Source: an uncultured Spirochaetota bacterium (GTDB lineage: Bacteria; Spirochaetota; Spirochaetia; Treponematales; Rectinemataceae). From it: a DNA stretch of 43,664 nucleotides. A program made the position numbers and the translations under genes. Position 1 is the first letter of the stretch. Each line of letters opens with the position of its first letter. The notes below the pieces were generated by a model. That model ran no database searches. It saw only the letters and a list, made by a program, of their open reading frames with translations, and was not told where the DNA came from. This document shows, piece after piece, positions 1 to 13,297 of this stretch. The stretch spans positions 1 through 43,664 of the forward strand of contig CAIJMU010000144.1 of NCBI GenBank assembly GCA_903821875.1. Direction: 5' to 3'.

Positions 1-89
1 ACACTAGTCAACGCTCGGCCTGTGGGCCTCGCTATAGCCAACAAGGCTTTCGCCCTGGGCTACCACCTGTAATGGGCAAAAGCCTTGTT
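1..89. repeat. Direct repeat copy A (copy of rpsG 3' tail)
   Basis: An 89-bp sequence identical to 137-225, offset 136 bp. Positions 60-89 duplicate the last ten codons (with stop) of rpsG and the rest duplicates what follows that gene. It holds a near-perfect 16-bp inverted repeat (40-55 with 74-89). The copy starts at base 1, so it may continue outside the window. It could be a true tandem duplication or an assembly artefact at a contig end. Confidence 0.9.
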
Positions 90-98
90 TGGGGCCTC

Positions 99-130
99 AA
101 AAGCAGAAGGCCCGGAGTACCGGGCCTTCT
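99..130 (-). terminator. Terminator-like hairpin downstream of rpsG
   Basis: A perfect 11-bp stem (105-115 with 120-130) with a 4-nt loop lies between the two 89-bp repeat copies. Read on the minus strand it is followed by GC and then four T, a short U-tract. It is placed to end the rpsL-rpsG transcript, if fusA or another gene does not follow in the same operon. Confidence 0.6.
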
Positions 131-136
131 GGGTGT

Positions 137-225
137 ACACTAGTCAACGCTCGGCCTGTGGGCCTCGCTATAGCCAACAAGGCTTTCGCCCTGGGCTACC
201 ACCTGTAATGGGCAAAAGCCTTGTT
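137..225. repeat. Direct repeat copy B (rpsG 3' end and downstream)
   Basis: This copy is identical to 1-89. Positions 196-225 are the end of rpsG itself. The 16-bp inverted repeat (176-191 with 210-225) pairs the last rpsG codons with sequence just past the stop, so the rpsG mRNA would end in a stable hairpin with an 18-nt loop. Confidence 0.9.
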
Positions 226-666
226 GGCTTCAGCCATCTTATGTGTGTCTTCCTTCTTCTTTACGGCGGTGCCGGTGTTGTTGAAGGCGTCGAGGAGTTC
301 GTCGGCTAACTTGTCGGCCATGGCCTTGCCGGAGCGGTTCCGGGCGGCGGTGATGAGCCAGCGCATGGAAAGGGCCTCGCGGCGGCTGTCCCGGATTTCG
401 ATGGGCACCTGGTAGGTGGCACCACCGACGCGGCGGGACTTGACCTCGACCACTGGCTTCGCGTTCTCGAGCGCCTTCATGAAGACGTCGAGGGCGGGCG
501 TGTTGGCCTTCTTTTGCATGATCTCCATCGCGTCGTACACAATGCGCGCGCAGATGGATTTCTTGCCCTGCCAGAGCATGCGGCAGACGAACTTGGTCAG
601 GATGACGGAATTGTACTTGGTATCGGGCAAATGGCCGCGATCGATGGTCTTCTTTTTGCGTCCCAT
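196..666 (-). CDS. rpsG: 30S ribosomal protein S7
   Basis: Ribosomal protein S7 is a primary 16S rRNA-binding protein that organises the head of the 30S subunit. The 156-residue product has the family's usual length. It begins MGRKKKTIDRG and carries the conserved core with VPIEIRDSRR and MRWLITAARNRSGKAM. I chose the ATG at 664-666 because the product then matches S7 end to end; the open frame upstream of it is the rpsL coding region in another frame. It lies 10 bp after rpsL and is co-transcribed with it. The last ten codons sit inside an 89-bp repeat duplicated further downstream, and they pair with the sequence after the stop. The call is secure. Confidence 0.97.
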   Translation of the reverse strand: MGRKKKTIDRGHLPDTKYNSVILTKFVCRMLWQGKKSICARIVYDAMEIMQKKANTPALDVFMKALENAKPVVEVKSRRVGGATYQVPIEIRDSRREALSMRWLITAARNRSGKAMADKLADELLDAFNNTGTAVKKKEDTHKMAEANKAFAHYRW

Positions 667-676
667 GGTTCTCCCC

Positions 677-1051
677 CTAGGCCTTCGGCCGCTTGGCGCC
701 GTACTTGGATCGGCTCTGCTTGCGGTCTTCGACGCCGAGGGTATCCTTGGCTCCGCGGATGATGTGATAGCGCACACCAGGAAGATCCTTGACACGTCCA
801 CCACGCACGAGGACCACGGAGTGTTCCTGGAGGTTGTGGCCGACGCCGGGGATGTAGGCGGTGACCTCGGTCCCGTGGCTCAGTCGCACACGGGCGACCT
901 TGCGGAGGGCCGAATTCGGCTTTTTCGGCGTCACGGTCATGACGCGGGTGCAAACGCCACGGCGCTGGGGGCATTCCAGAAGCGCCGGAGCCTTGGTCCG
1001 CCAAGAGTTGACCTTGCGGCCCAGGCGGATCAGTTGATTGATTGTCGGCAT
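677..1051 (-). CDS. rpsL: 30S ribosomal protein S12
   Basis: S12 sits at the decoding centre of the 30S subunit and controls translational accuracy. The 124-residue product starts [13 protein letters not shown] and has the conserved [11 protein letters not shown] segment, with the lysine that is altered in streptomycin-resistant mutants still present, and the second conserved loop [10 protein letters not shown]. It is the first gene of the two-gene minus-strand unit rpsL-rpsG. In treponemes this unit follows rpoC directly; here three plus-strand genes lie between. A promoter-like element and two hairpins precede it (1116-1202). Confidence 0.97.
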   Translation of the reverse strand: MPTINQLIRLGRKVNSWRTKAPALLECPQRRGVCTRVMTVTPKKPNSALRKVARVRLSHGTEVTAYIPGVGHNLQEHSVVLVRGGRVKDLPGVRYHIIRGAKDTLGVEDRKQSRSKYGAKRPKA

Positions 1052-1115
1052 TACGCTTTCGACTCCCTTGTGGTGCCCGGCCTCAGCATGACCAGAGCGT
1101 AGTTATGGTACACGA

Positions 1116-1167
1116 GCCCGAACCTCAGGTTCGGGCAGTCCCAGAGTCGAACCCTTAGACTCCGGGA
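1116..1167 (-). promoter_or_regulatory. Two hairpins in the rpsL leader
   Basis: A perfect 9-bp stem with a 3-nt loop (1116-1124 with 1128-1136) and a 10-bp stem with one G-U pair on the minus-strand RNA (1139-1148 with 1158-1167) lie one after the other upstream of rpsL. The G-U pair would be an A-C mismatch in plus-strand RNA, which suggests the structure works in the minus-strand transcript. Neither has a U-tract. They may form a ribosomal-protein leader, but no known leader family is recognised. Confidence 0.5.
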
Positions 1168-1172
1168 TGGTG

Positions 1173-1202
1173 ACTGTAGGCGGAAAGGGCGCTTGAGGTC
1201 AA
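1173..1202 (-). promoter_or_regulatory. Predicted promoter for rpsL-rpsG
   Basis: On the minus strand TTGACC (1197-1202) and TACAGT (1173-1178) are separated by 18 bp, a fair sigma-70-type match. Transcription would start near 1166, just at the first leader hairpin. With rpoC lying beyond three opposing genes, rpsL needs its own promoter. The rest of 1052-1354 holds no gene. Confidence 0.45.
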
Positions 1203-1354
1203 TAAGGGGAGGACCCTGTAACAGAATGGCAATCCTGAAGGGCGCCGGACTGTAGCTCAGGCGCCTTGTTCCCGGGAACTACCCCCGGCGCGGAGGACAA
1301 ACATCGCGACATCGAATAGAGTGTGATCCTCATGGAAAGGAAAGGGACTGACGT

Positions 1355-2872
1355 ATGACGGACTATTTCATGGGCATCGACAATGGGGGCACGACTACCA
1401 AGGTCTGCATCTTCGACGGCAATGGCAGGCAGGTCGGCAGTGCCTCTCGTTCCCTGCCCCTTTCCCTGCCTTTCAGCGGCCATACCGAGCGTGACATGGA
1501 AGTCCTCTGGAGAGCGAATTGCGAGGCGATCCGGGAAGCGATTGCAGGCTCCGGCATCGCGCCTGGCTCCCTCCGGGGACTCGCTTCGACCGGTCATGGC
1601 AAGGGACTCTATCTCTGGGGACGGAACGGCAAGCCCGCCCGTCCCGGCATCGTCTCCACCGACTCCCGGGCGACGGCGATCGTCGAGGCCTGGAAGCGCG
1701 ACGGCACCGCGCAGAAAGCCTTCGAGAAGACCTGCCAGAGCGTGCTTGCCTGCCAGCCTGTGGCCCTCCTCCGCTGGATCAAGGAAAACGAGCCTGGCGT
1801 CCTCGAGGCCACACAGTGGATCTTCGAGGTCAAGGACTACATTCGATTCCGCCTGACGGGAGAGGCCTTCGCGGAAACAACCGACTACTCCGGCTCATCC
1901 CTGATGAATCTGCGGGAAGGCCGCTTCGACGAGGAACTCCTCGAGCTTTTCGGCATCGGAGGTCTGGCGGACCGCCTGCCACCCCTCCGCGGCTCGACTG
2001 AAGCCTGCGGAAACGTGACCAGGGAGGCGGCGGAAGCCACTGGCCTCCCTGTCGGTCTTCCTGTCGCGGGCGGCATGTTCGACATCGATGCCTGTGCGGC
2101 AGCGGTCGATGTCCTCGACGAGACGAATGTCTGCGTAATCGCGGGAACCTGGAGCATCAACGAATACGTCTCGCCGAAGCCCGTGCTCGATGGGTCCATC
2201 ATGATGAACTCCATCTTCTGCGTTCCCGGTTACTTCCTCGTCGAGGAATGCAGCCCGACCTCGGCCGGCAACAACGAGTGGTTCACCTCTCTTTTCCTGG
2301 GCGAGGAGAGACGGGCTGCCGAGGCAGAGGGAGTGAGCATCTACGAATACGCTGGCCGCCTGGCCTCGGCGGTCCCTGCCGATGGCCAGGGCATCGTCTT
2401 CCTCCCCTACATTTTCGGCTCCCAGTATGATCCACGGGCGCGGGCCTGTTTTGTGGGGATGGAGCCTTCGACGACGAGGGCCGAACTCATCCGCGCAGTC
2501 TACGAAGGCATAGCCTTTGGCCACATGGTGCATCTTGAAAAGCTCCTTGCTTCCAGGAAGACGCCCAAGGCGATCCGCCTCGCCGGGGGAGCGGCCAAGT
2601 CGCCCCTCTGGTCACAGATCTTCGCAGACGTCATCGGGCTTCCAGTCGAGACAGTCGAGGCCGATGAACTCGGAACCCTCGGTTGCGCCATGGCTGCTGC
2701 GGTAGCCGCTGGGTTCCACCCCGACCTACGGACCGCAGCGACAAGCATGGTTCGGATAGGACGTCGCCACGAGCCAGACGCCGCCACGAGCACCATCTAC
2801 GCGAAAAAGCTGGCCCGGCACAGGGCTGTGTCCGAGGCCCTGTCGGGCCTCTGGAAAGGGGAGGGTTCGTGA
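1355..2872 (+). CDS. FGGY-family sugar kinase (L-xylulose kinase-like)
   Basis: A 505-residue FGGY carbohydrate kinase, which phosphorylates a pentose, pentulose or related polyol with ATP in the cytoplasm. The N-terminal phosphate-1 loop MGIDNGGTTTKV and the C-terminal nucleotide-binding segment RLAGGAAKSPLWSQIFAD are typical. The central GHGKGLYLWG and CQPVALLRWIKENEP segments resemble LyxK-type L-xylulose/3-keto-L-gulonate kinases, so a ketopentose-like substrate is my best guess. The start at 1355 follows an AAAGGAAAGG ribosome-binding site. It is the first gene of a plus-strand operon with a UroD-like protein and an RraA-like lyase, joined by GTGA and ATGA overlaps. This suggests a shared catabolic pathway whose substrate is unknown. 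Confidence 0.85.
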   Translation: MTDYFMGIDNGGTTTKVCIFDGNGRQVGSASRSLPLSLPFSGHTERDMEVLWRANCEAIREAIAGSGIAPGSLRGLASTGHGKGLYLWGRNGKPARPGIVSTDSRATAIVEAWKRDGTAQKAFEKTCQSVLACQPVALLRWIKENEPGVLEATQWIFEVKDYIRFRLTGEAFAETTDYSGSSLMNLREGRFDEELLELFGIGGLADRLPPLRGSTEACGNVTREAAEATGLPVGLPVAGGMFDIDACAAAVDVLDETNVCVIAGTWSINEYVSPKPVLDGSIMMNSIFCVPGYFLVEECSPTSAGNNEWFTSLFLGEERRAAEAEGVSIYEYAGRLASAVPADGQGIVFLPYIFGSQYDPRARACFVGMEPSTTRAELIRAVYEGIAFGHMVHLEKLLASRKTPKAIRLAGGAAKSPLWSQIFADVIGLPVETVEADELGTLGCAMAAAVAAGFHPDLRTAATSMVRIGRRHEPDAATSTIYAKKLARHRAVSEALSGLWKGEGS

Positions 2873-4083
2873 GTCCTCCAGCCTCACAAGGCATGACCCC
2901 TCAGGATCGCATGTATGCCGCAGTTTCCGGAGCCACTCCCGACCGTGTGCCCTACGCACCCAAGATCTGGATCGACCTCGCCGCCAACCTCCTTGGCGAG
3001 GATATGCTCGAGGTCATCGCGGACCCCAGGCGGGCCCTGGAGATAACCGCCCGGGCCGCTGTCGAGCTGGGCCTCGACGGAACGCGGATCTTCCAGCTCC
3101 CGCCACGCCGCCTCGAACGGGATGCGACGGGCCAGGCTGTAGAGCTGGACTCCAGGGGCAGGGTCCTGGGCCGAGTCGATGAGGCGGGAGGCTTTGCGAC
3201 CCATCTCGACGACCCGCGGTCGGTAGATCCCGGCGACCCCTTCTTTTCCGCCTGGCCCTGGTTCCGCTGTTCACAGGAAGCATTTGTTCGTAATTACGAT
3301 GATATAGCGGCTCTGGCCGTCCCCGATGCCTCCTTCTGGCAAGGCTCCGGCTTCCGCGACATCACGCTGGAGGCCATGCGGAAATACGGCGACAGGACTG
3401 CCCTCTTCGGTGACCTGGGATCGGCAACGGTTTCGTTCTGCATCGCGCTCCGGGGAATGGAGCGCACCCTCTATGACTTCATCGACGAACCCGCGCTCGT
3501 ACACGCCCTGATGGACAAGGGCGCAGCCATCGCCATCGCCAAGGCCCGCTTCCTTTTGGGCCTCGGGCTCAGGGTACTGCGCCTGAACGATTCGGCCGGC
3601 ACCATGACGCTGATATCCCCCGCCCTCTGGAGGGAGTTCGTGTTCCCGCGCTTCCGGGACGTGGCGGCCGCAGTCAAGTCGATCGATCCCGGAGCCCGGA
3701 TCTACTGTCACATCTGCGGTGATCTACGACCAATTGCGAATGATCTCGTCGAGGCCGGCATCGACTGCATCGCCCCCCTCGATCCGCTGGGAGGCTCTAC
3801 TGCTGGCGCCCTGCGCCGCCTCGTGGGGCCAAGGCAGGCCCTCATGGGCGGCATCGACACCATGAGTTTCCTCCGCTCGAGTGCAGAGGAGATCGCGCTT
3901 GAAGCCCGCAGCTGCATCCTGGAGGGCGGGGCGCAGGGGGCCTTCGTCCTCGGTTCGGGCTGTGCCCTGCCCCGAGGCAGCAAACGCGAAAACATAGAGG
4001 CTGCCCGCGACGTCGCGCTTTCCACCAGCTACAGCAAGGGCGGACTCGTATTCGCCGAAATACCTCCCAAGGAGACGCCATGA
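2869..4083 (+). CDS. UroD-family, cobamide methyltransferase-like protein
   Basis: A 404-residue member of the uroporphyrinogen decarboxylase superfamily. It keeps the zinc ligands of the MtaA/MtbA-type methylcobamide methyltransferases: H281 and C283 in the CHICGD segment and C365 in GSGC. True UroD lacks this set, so a role in methyl transfer from a corrinoid protein to a thiol is more likely than haem synthesis. I chose the GTG at 2869, which overlaps the kinase stop codon (GTGA) and follows GGGGAGG at the right spacing; the ATG at 2893 is the alternative. The next gene overlaps it by ATGA. No corrinoid protein is encoded in the window, so the partner must lie elsewhere. Being between a sugar kinase and an RraA-like lyase is consistent with metabolism of a methylated or branched compound, which is inference. 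Confidence 0.8.
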   Translation: MSPPASQGMTPQDRMYAAVSGATPDRVPYAPKIWIDLAANLLGEDMLEVIADPRRALEITARAAVELGLDGTRIFQLPPRRLERDATGQAVELDSRGRVLGRVDEAGGFATHLDDPRSVDPGDPFFSAWPWFRCSQEAFVRNYDDIAALAVPDASFWQGSGFRDITLEAMRKYGDRTALFGDLGSATVSFCIALRGMERTLYDFIDEPALVHALMDKGAAIAIAKARFLLGLGLRVLRLNDSAGTMTLISPALWREFVFPRFRDVAAAVKSIDPGARIYCHICGDLRPIANDLVEAGIDCIAPLDPLGGSTAGALRRLVGPRQALMGGIDTMSFLRSSAEEIALEARSCILEGGAQGAFVLGSGCALPRGSKRENIEAARDVALSTSYSKGGLVFAEIPPKETP

Positions 4084-4901
4084 GCGCCACAAGCATTCCT
4101 GACGCTGACACTCAGACCGCGAGGACCACAGGCCAGGCAGCAACAAAAGCACAATTATTAGGACCGGGCGCGATGCTCCGGCTCAAGCGCTGGAACACTC
4201 CCACGATCTACAACGGCTGGGAAGCCTGCACGAAGCGCGACCGCCTCGAAGGCCTGTGGAACCGCCAGGAAACCCGCGATTTCATGCCTTCCCTCGGTAC
4301 CATGGTCGGGAGGGCTGTCACCATCCGCATCGATCCCTGCAATCCTGCCCATCCCGGGAACAAGCCCGATGCCTGGGACCAGTGGTTCGCCCATGTCGCC
4401 TCGCTGCCGGGACCCAAGATCATCGTAATGCAGGATATCGGCAAGCCAGGAGCCCAGGGCTCATTCTGGGGAGAGGTGAGCGCCAATACCCACCGCAGCC
4501 TCGGCTGTGTGGGCACGATCGTGGATGGCTCCATCAGGGACCTCGATGAGATGACCAACGCCGGATTCAAGGCCCTCGCTCGGAGGCTCAGCGTTGGCCA
4601 CCTTCACGCATGGCCGGTGGACTGGGGCGGGGCCGTGGAGGTCTTCGGCACCCGGATCGAGGAGGGCATGCTGGTCCACGCCGACAAGCACGGCTTCATC
4701 GCCATCCCCCCCGAGGACGAGGAAAACCTCCTTGCTGCCGTCCTGGCCCTCGACAATGCCGAGTGCGAGACGGTCATTCCGGTAGCCCGCTTTTCCACGG
4801 GCCTCGACCATGATGCCATCCTCGAACGGCGCAGGGACGCGGCGGCGCGCTACGGCGAACTTGCCTCCGAGGTCAGGCGTGGCGCGGGCGAATGGCGCTG
4901 A
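4080..4901 (+). CDS. RraA-like lyase/aldolase family protein
   Basis: A 273-residue member of the RraA / 4-hydroxy-4-methyl-2-oxoglutarate aldolase superfamily. The metal- and substrate-binding signature is present as DGSIRD (D149 to D154), preceded by the conserved glycine-rich stretch near CVGTIVDG. Members cleave 4-hydroxy-2-oxoacids or decarboxylate oxaloacetate with a divalent metal; RraA of E. coli instead inhibits RNase E. Position in a sugar-kinase operon favours an enzyme. The product is longer than minimal RraA (about 160 residues), with an N-terminal extension of about 30 residues and a C-terminal helix region. The start ATG overlaps the upstream stop codon and follows AAGGAG. The operon ends here, convergent with rpoC. 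Confidence 0.8.
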   Translation: MSATSIPDADTQTARTTGQAATKAQLLGPGAMLRLKRWNTPTIYNGWEACTKRDRLEGLWNRQETRDFMPSLGTMVGRAVTIRIDPCNPAHPGNKPDAWDQWFAHVASLPGPKIIVMQDIGKPGAQGSFWGEVSANTHRSLGCVGTIVDGSIRDLDEMTNAGFKALARRLSVGHLHAWPVDWGGAVEVFGTRIEEGMLVHADKHGFIAIPPEDEENLLAAVLALDNAECETVIPVARFSTGLDHDAILERRRDAAARYGELASEVRRGAGEWR

Positions 4902-4956
4902 ATCTGCATCCTTCATTGGGATGATGCGGCAGGGAAAACACCGGCTCTGAAGCTCC

Positions 4957-4990
4957 GAAAACAAGACGCGGCTCCCCGAGGGGAGCCGCG
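4957..4990 (-). terminator. Rho-independent terminator of rpoBC
   Basis: An 11-bp perfect GC-rich stem (4967-4977 with 4980-4990, effectively a 4-nt loop) lies between rpoC and the convergent RraA-like gene. On the minus strand it is followed by TCTTGTTTTC, a good U-tract, so it ends the rpoBC transcript. On the plus strand there is no U-tract, so it is a weaker stop for the kinase operon. Confidence 0.8.
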
Positions 4991-5015
4991 CCAGTTCTCA
5001 TGATACGGATGATCT

Positions 5016-9404
<4,389 letters not shown>

Positions 9405-9494
9405 GTCAAATCCCCCCCGGTAGCCGGGCTGACGCAAGGCTACCCAGCAGTTCGCGCTGCGAACCGCGAATTTGAGATCCCTCGCAGCGGAAGC

Positions 9495-12400
9495 TCAAAA
9501 CGCACCCTGCTTGTTGATGATGTCCTCATCCCTCTCGGTGAGGGCGATCTGCTTGCCCTTGGCGTCGAAGACCCTGATGTCGAGGGCCAGGCCTCTGAGC
9601 TCCTGGACCATGACATTGAAGGCCTCCGGGATGCCGGCCGCCGTCTGCGGCTCTCCCTTGACGATGGCCTCGTAGACCTTGGCGCGACCCGTCATGTCAT
9701 CAGATTTAATTGTGAGGAGTTCCTGCAGCGTGTTGGCGGCGCCATAGGCCTCGAGGGCCCAGACTTCCATTTCTCCCAGGCGCTGGCCGCCGAACTGGGC
9801 CTTTCCGCCCAGGGGCTGCTGGGTGACCAGCGAGTAGGGACCGGTAGAGCGCGCGTGCATCTTGTCGTCGACAAGGTGGTGCAGCTTCATGAAATAGATG
9901 ATGCCGACCGTGATCGGATTCTTGAAGGGTTCTCCGGTCCTGCCGTCGCGCACCTGGGCCTTGGAGTTGACCGGAAGTCCTGCTTCCTTGAGCTTTCCCT
10001 CGATCTGTTCCTGCGAGGGTGACTGGAATATGTGGCAGGCGTACCACTCGTTGAGCGTGGATCCAGCCCAGCCGAGCTCCGTCTCCATGATCTGCCCGAT
10101 GTTCATCCGGGAAGGGACGCCGAGGGGGTTCAGGCAGATGTCGAGCGGGGTTCCGTCCTCGAGGTAGGGCATTTCCTCGATGGGCAGGACACGGGCAACT
10201 ACACCCTTGTTTCCGTGACGCCCGGCCATCTTGTCGCCTTCCTTAAGCTTGCGCTTGGCGGCGATGAGGACCTTCACCACTTCTTCGACTCCGGGAGACA
10301 GGTCGTCGTTCGCGCTGCGCTTCAGGCGCTGCACGTCGATGATCGTGCCTTCGATGCCGTGCGGGACACGCAGCGAGGAATCGCGGACGTCCTTGGCCTT
10401 CTCTCCGAAGATGGAGTTGAGGAGCTTGAACTCGGGCGTCGTCTCGGTCTCGCTCTTGGGCGTGACCTTGCCGACCAGGATGTCCCCGGCCTTGACCTTG
10501 GCGCCTACCCGGATGATGCCCTCTGCGTCGAGGTTGTCGAGGCTCTTCTCGCTGGTGTTCGGGATGTCGCGGGTGATGCGCTCGGGCCCCAGCTTGGTCT
10601 CGCGGACCTCGGTCTGGAACTCCTTGATGTGGATGGAGGTGAACATGTCCTCCTTGACCACCCGTTCGGAGATGAGGATGGCATCCTCATAATTGTAACC
10701 ATTCCATGGAACGAAGCCGGCCAGGATGTTGCGTCCCAGGGCAAGTTCGCCGTCACGGGTCGCCGGTCCGTCCGCCAGGACCTGGCCCTTCAGGACCTTG
10801 TCGCCCTTGTGGACGATGGGACGCTGCGTGTAGCAGGTATCCTGGTTGGTCCTCTGGTACTTCACCAGGGGATACTCGTCGCGGACCTTCTTGTCCTTCT
10901 CTCCCTCGGGGATGACCAGGACCTTGTAGGCGTCGACGAATTCGACGACACCGTCGCGGCGAGCCTTTACGAGGACGCCTGAATCGTAGGCGCACTTCTC
11001 CTCCATGCCCGTGCCCACGCGGGGCGGCTCGGGGAAGACGAGGGGAACTGCCTGCCTCTGCATGTTGGAGCCCATGAGGGCGCGGTTGGCGTCATCGTGC
11101 TCGAGGAAGGGAACCAATGCCGCTGAAACGGAGATGATCTGCTTCGGGGACACGTCCATGTACTGGAGTTCCTTGGCAGGCCTGGTCGTATAGTCGCCCT
11201 GGTGGCGGCAGGAGACCTGGTCGTCGAGGAACTCGCCCTTCTTGTCGATGCGGGCGGAGGCCTGGGCGATGTAGTACTTGTCCTCGTCCATGGCGGAGAG
11301 GTACTCGATGTGCTTGCTGGCCTTCCCCTCCTCCACCTTGCGATAGGGAGTCTCGAGGAATCCGTACTCGTTGACCGCCGTGTAGGTTGCCAAAGATACA
11401 ATGAGTCCGATGTTCGGACCTTCCGGAGTCTCGATGGGGCACATCCGGCCATAGTGCGTGTAATGGACATCGCGCACTTCGAAGCCGGCACGGTCGCGGG
11501 ACAGGCCGCCGGGACCGAGTGCGTTGAGCCTGCGCTTGTGGGTCAGTTCCGCCAGCGGGTTGACCTGGTCCATGAACTGTGACAATTGGGAAGAACCGAA
11601 GAATTCCTTGATCGCCGCGACGATGGGCTTGATCGACACGAGGTCCTGGGGACGGATCGTGTCCGTCTCCTTGAGGCTCATGCGCTCCTTGGCGATACGC
11701 TCCATGCGGCCGAAGGCGCTCTTCATCACGTTGGCCAGGAGTTCGCCGACCGAGCGCACGCGGCGGTTGCCGAGGTGGTCGATGTCGTCGACGTTGGACT
11801 CGCCGTAGTAGACGCACATCAGGTACTTCATCGTGGCGATGACGTCGTCGCGCATGAGGGTGAAGTCCTTGGAGGGCACCGCGTAGTCGAATTTCTTGTT
11901 GAGCTTGTAGCGGCCGACCTTGCCGAGGTCGTAGCGCCGCGCGGAGAAGAACATACCCGCGAGGTCGCGCTCGGCGTTCTCCACCGTGATGGGCTCACCA
12001 GGCATGAGGGTCGAATAGACCGCCGACAGGGCGTCGGCCTTGGAGGGCTCGTCCTGGCTCGGGTCTTCCTTGACGAGCTTGATGTCCTCCCGCTCGAAGC
12101 AGTTGAGGATCATGTCGAAGTGGAGGGAATCCGGGTGGCCGAAATCGATGAGCTCGAGGTCGCGGACGCCGATGTTGAAGAGTTCCTCGACATCGTGGAG
12201 GTGGAGCTTGTCGCCGGCGCGATAGAGCTTGCGGGTCTCCCCGTTGACCTCGGCGCGGACGGCCTTTGCCAGCACGCGGTTGACGGCACGGTCCTTCTCG
12301 GCACGGGTCTCGCCTATCGTCACCTTCTCGGCGACGTAGAAGGCCTTGACTATGTCCTCCCGGGTCTCGAAGCCGAGGGCGCGGAGGAACATCGTACCAA

Positions 12401-12995
12401 GTATGCGCTTTTTCCGGTCGATCTTCGCGTAGATGAGCTCTTTCTTCTGGTCGATCTCGAACTCGAGCCAGGAGCCCCTGTAGGGGATGATGCGCGCGGA
12501 ATAGATGCCCTTCTCGTGGGAGAAGATGACGCCCGGGGAGCGGTGGATCTGGGAGACCACGACGCGCTCGGCGCCGTTGATGATGAAGGTGCCGCGGTCC
12601 GTCATCAGGGGGATGTCCCCGAGATAGATCTCCTTCTGCCGGATCTCGCCCGTCTTCTGGAAGACGAGGTTGATCTTGGCCTTCAGCGGAACGGCGAAGG
12701 TAAGGCCCTTCTGCTTGCACTCGATCTCCGAGTACTTCATCGCGCCTTCGTCGAGGTGGTAGTTCTCGTACTCCAGGAGCATGTCACCGTTCGGGCTTTC
12801 GATCGGGAAGGTTGTGCGGAACACTTCCTCGATGCCCGCCTCGAGGAGGGCCTCGCCTTTGCGGAGCGTGTCACGCTGCAGGAATTTCTCGTAGCTCGAC
12901 AGCTGGATATCGATAAGGTCCGGAAGTCCCATGACTTCCATGTACTCCTTGCCGATGTACTGCCGCGATACCTTGTTCTCGGTATAGGCCATCAT
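9495..12995 (-). CDS. rpoB: RNA polymerase beta subunit
   Basis: The beta subunit of RNA polymerase, 1166 residues. The rifampicin-binding region is clear: [14 protein letters not shown] followed by [13 protein letters not shown]. The residue equivalent to E. coli Ser531 is Asn (codon at 11523-11525), the substitution held responsible for natural rifampicin insensitivity in Borrelia and Treponema, so resistance is predicted. The C-terminal [24 protein letters not shown] motif is intact. Two adjacent ATG codons (12995 and 12992) follow GGGAGAG; the second has the better spacing, a difference of one residue. The gene is separated from rplL by 302 bp containing a large hairpin, a common site for attenuation or RNA processing in this operon. 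Confidence 0.98.
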   Translation of the reverse strand: MMAYTENKVSRQYIGKEYMEVMGLPDLIDIQLSSYEKFLQRDTLRKGEALLEAGIEEVFRTTFPIESPNGDMLLEYENYHLDEGAMKYSEIECKQKGLTFAVPLKAKINLVFQKTGEIRQKEIYLGDIPLMTDRGTFIINGAERVVVSQIHRSPGVIFSHEKGIYSARIIPYRGSWLEFEIDQKKELIYAKIDRKKRILGTMFLRALGFETREDIVKAFYVAEKVTIGETRAEKDRAVNRVLAKAVRAEVNGETRKLYRAGDKLHLHDVEELFNIGVRDLELIDFGHPDSLHFDMILNCFEREDIKLVKEDPSQDEPSKADALSAVYSTLMPGEPITVENAERDLAGMFFSARRYDLGKVGRYKLNKKFDYAVPSKDFTLMRDDVIATMKYLMCVYYGESNVDDIDHLGNRRVRSVGELLANVMKSAFGRMERIAKERMSLKETDTIRPQDLVSIKPIVAAIKEFFGSSQLSQFMDQVNPLAELTHKRRLNALGPGGLSRDRAGFEVRDVHYTHYGRMCPIETPEGPNIGLIVSLATYTAVNEYGFLETPYRKVEEGKASKHIEYLSAMDEDKYYIAQASARIDKKGEFLDDQVSCRHQGDYTTRPAKELQYMDVSPKQIISVSAALVPFLEHDDANRALMGSNMQRQAVPLVFPEPPRVGTGMEEKCAYDSGVLVKARRDGVVEFVDAYKVLVIPEGEKDKKVRDEYPLVKYQRTNQDTCYTQRPIVHKGDKVLKGQVLADGPATRDGELALGRNILAGFVPWNGYNYEDAILISERVVKEDMFTSIHIKEFQTEVRETKLGPERITRDIPNTSEKSLDNLDAEGIIRVGAKVKAGDILVGKVTPKSETETTPEFKLLNSIFGEKAKDVRDSSLRVPHGIEGTIIDVQRLKRSANDDLSPGVEEVVKVLIAAKRKLKEGDKMAGRHGNKGVVARVLPIEEMPYLEDGTPLDICLNPLGVPSRMNIGQIMETELGWAGSTLNEWYACHIFQSPSQEQIEGKLKEAGLPVNSKAQVRDGRTGEPFKNPITVGIIYFMKLHHLVDDKMHARSTGPYSLVTQQPLGGKAQFGGQRLGEMEVWALEAYGAANTLQELLTIKSDDMTGRAKVYEAIVKGEPQTAAGIPEAFNVMVQELRGLALDIRVFDAKGKQIALTERDEDIINKQGAF

Positions 12996-13221
12996 CTCTC
13001 CCTTGGCCCCCGCTTGGCGGCGGAGGCCCGTTCAGGTGTGGCTGTAACCATCGATCGGGCCTCCAACCGCGCGCGATGCCATACACGCGCGGACTACCGG
13101 CCCCTCGATGACACTGGAGGCTTCTTCATCGGCCACCGACAATCGTCGGGAGCCGGTAAAGAAGCCCTGGATCAGGCCGCCCCATGCGCGGTCCCCTGGT
13201 CATTCCCGAATGCCGACAACA

Positions 13222-13287
13222 CCGGTAAGGCAGGGGTCGTGGATGAAACGCGCCCTGCGGGCCTCATCCACGACTGCCTTCCCGGCA
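13222..13287 (-). promoter_or_regulatory. Large hairpin between rplL and rpoB
   Basis: An 11-bp perfect stem (13236-13246 with 13264-13274) is extended outward by about seven more pairs after a 2-nt bulge, giving a hairpin of roughly 20 pairs starting 10 bp after the rplL stop. No U-tract follows on the minus strand. In E. coli the same interval carries a partial terminator and an RNase III site, so a processing or attenuation role is likely. The remaining 12996-13221 contains no gene. Confidence 0.65.
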
Positions 13288-13297
13288 TCGTCGTCGA

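Noticed and set aside
1107-1170. T-arm-like sequence (GGGTTCGACTCT on the minus strand) and a nearby CCA, suggesting a tRNA
   Set aside because: No acceptor, D-arm or anticodon arm can be paired with it. The bases fold better as two simple hairpins.
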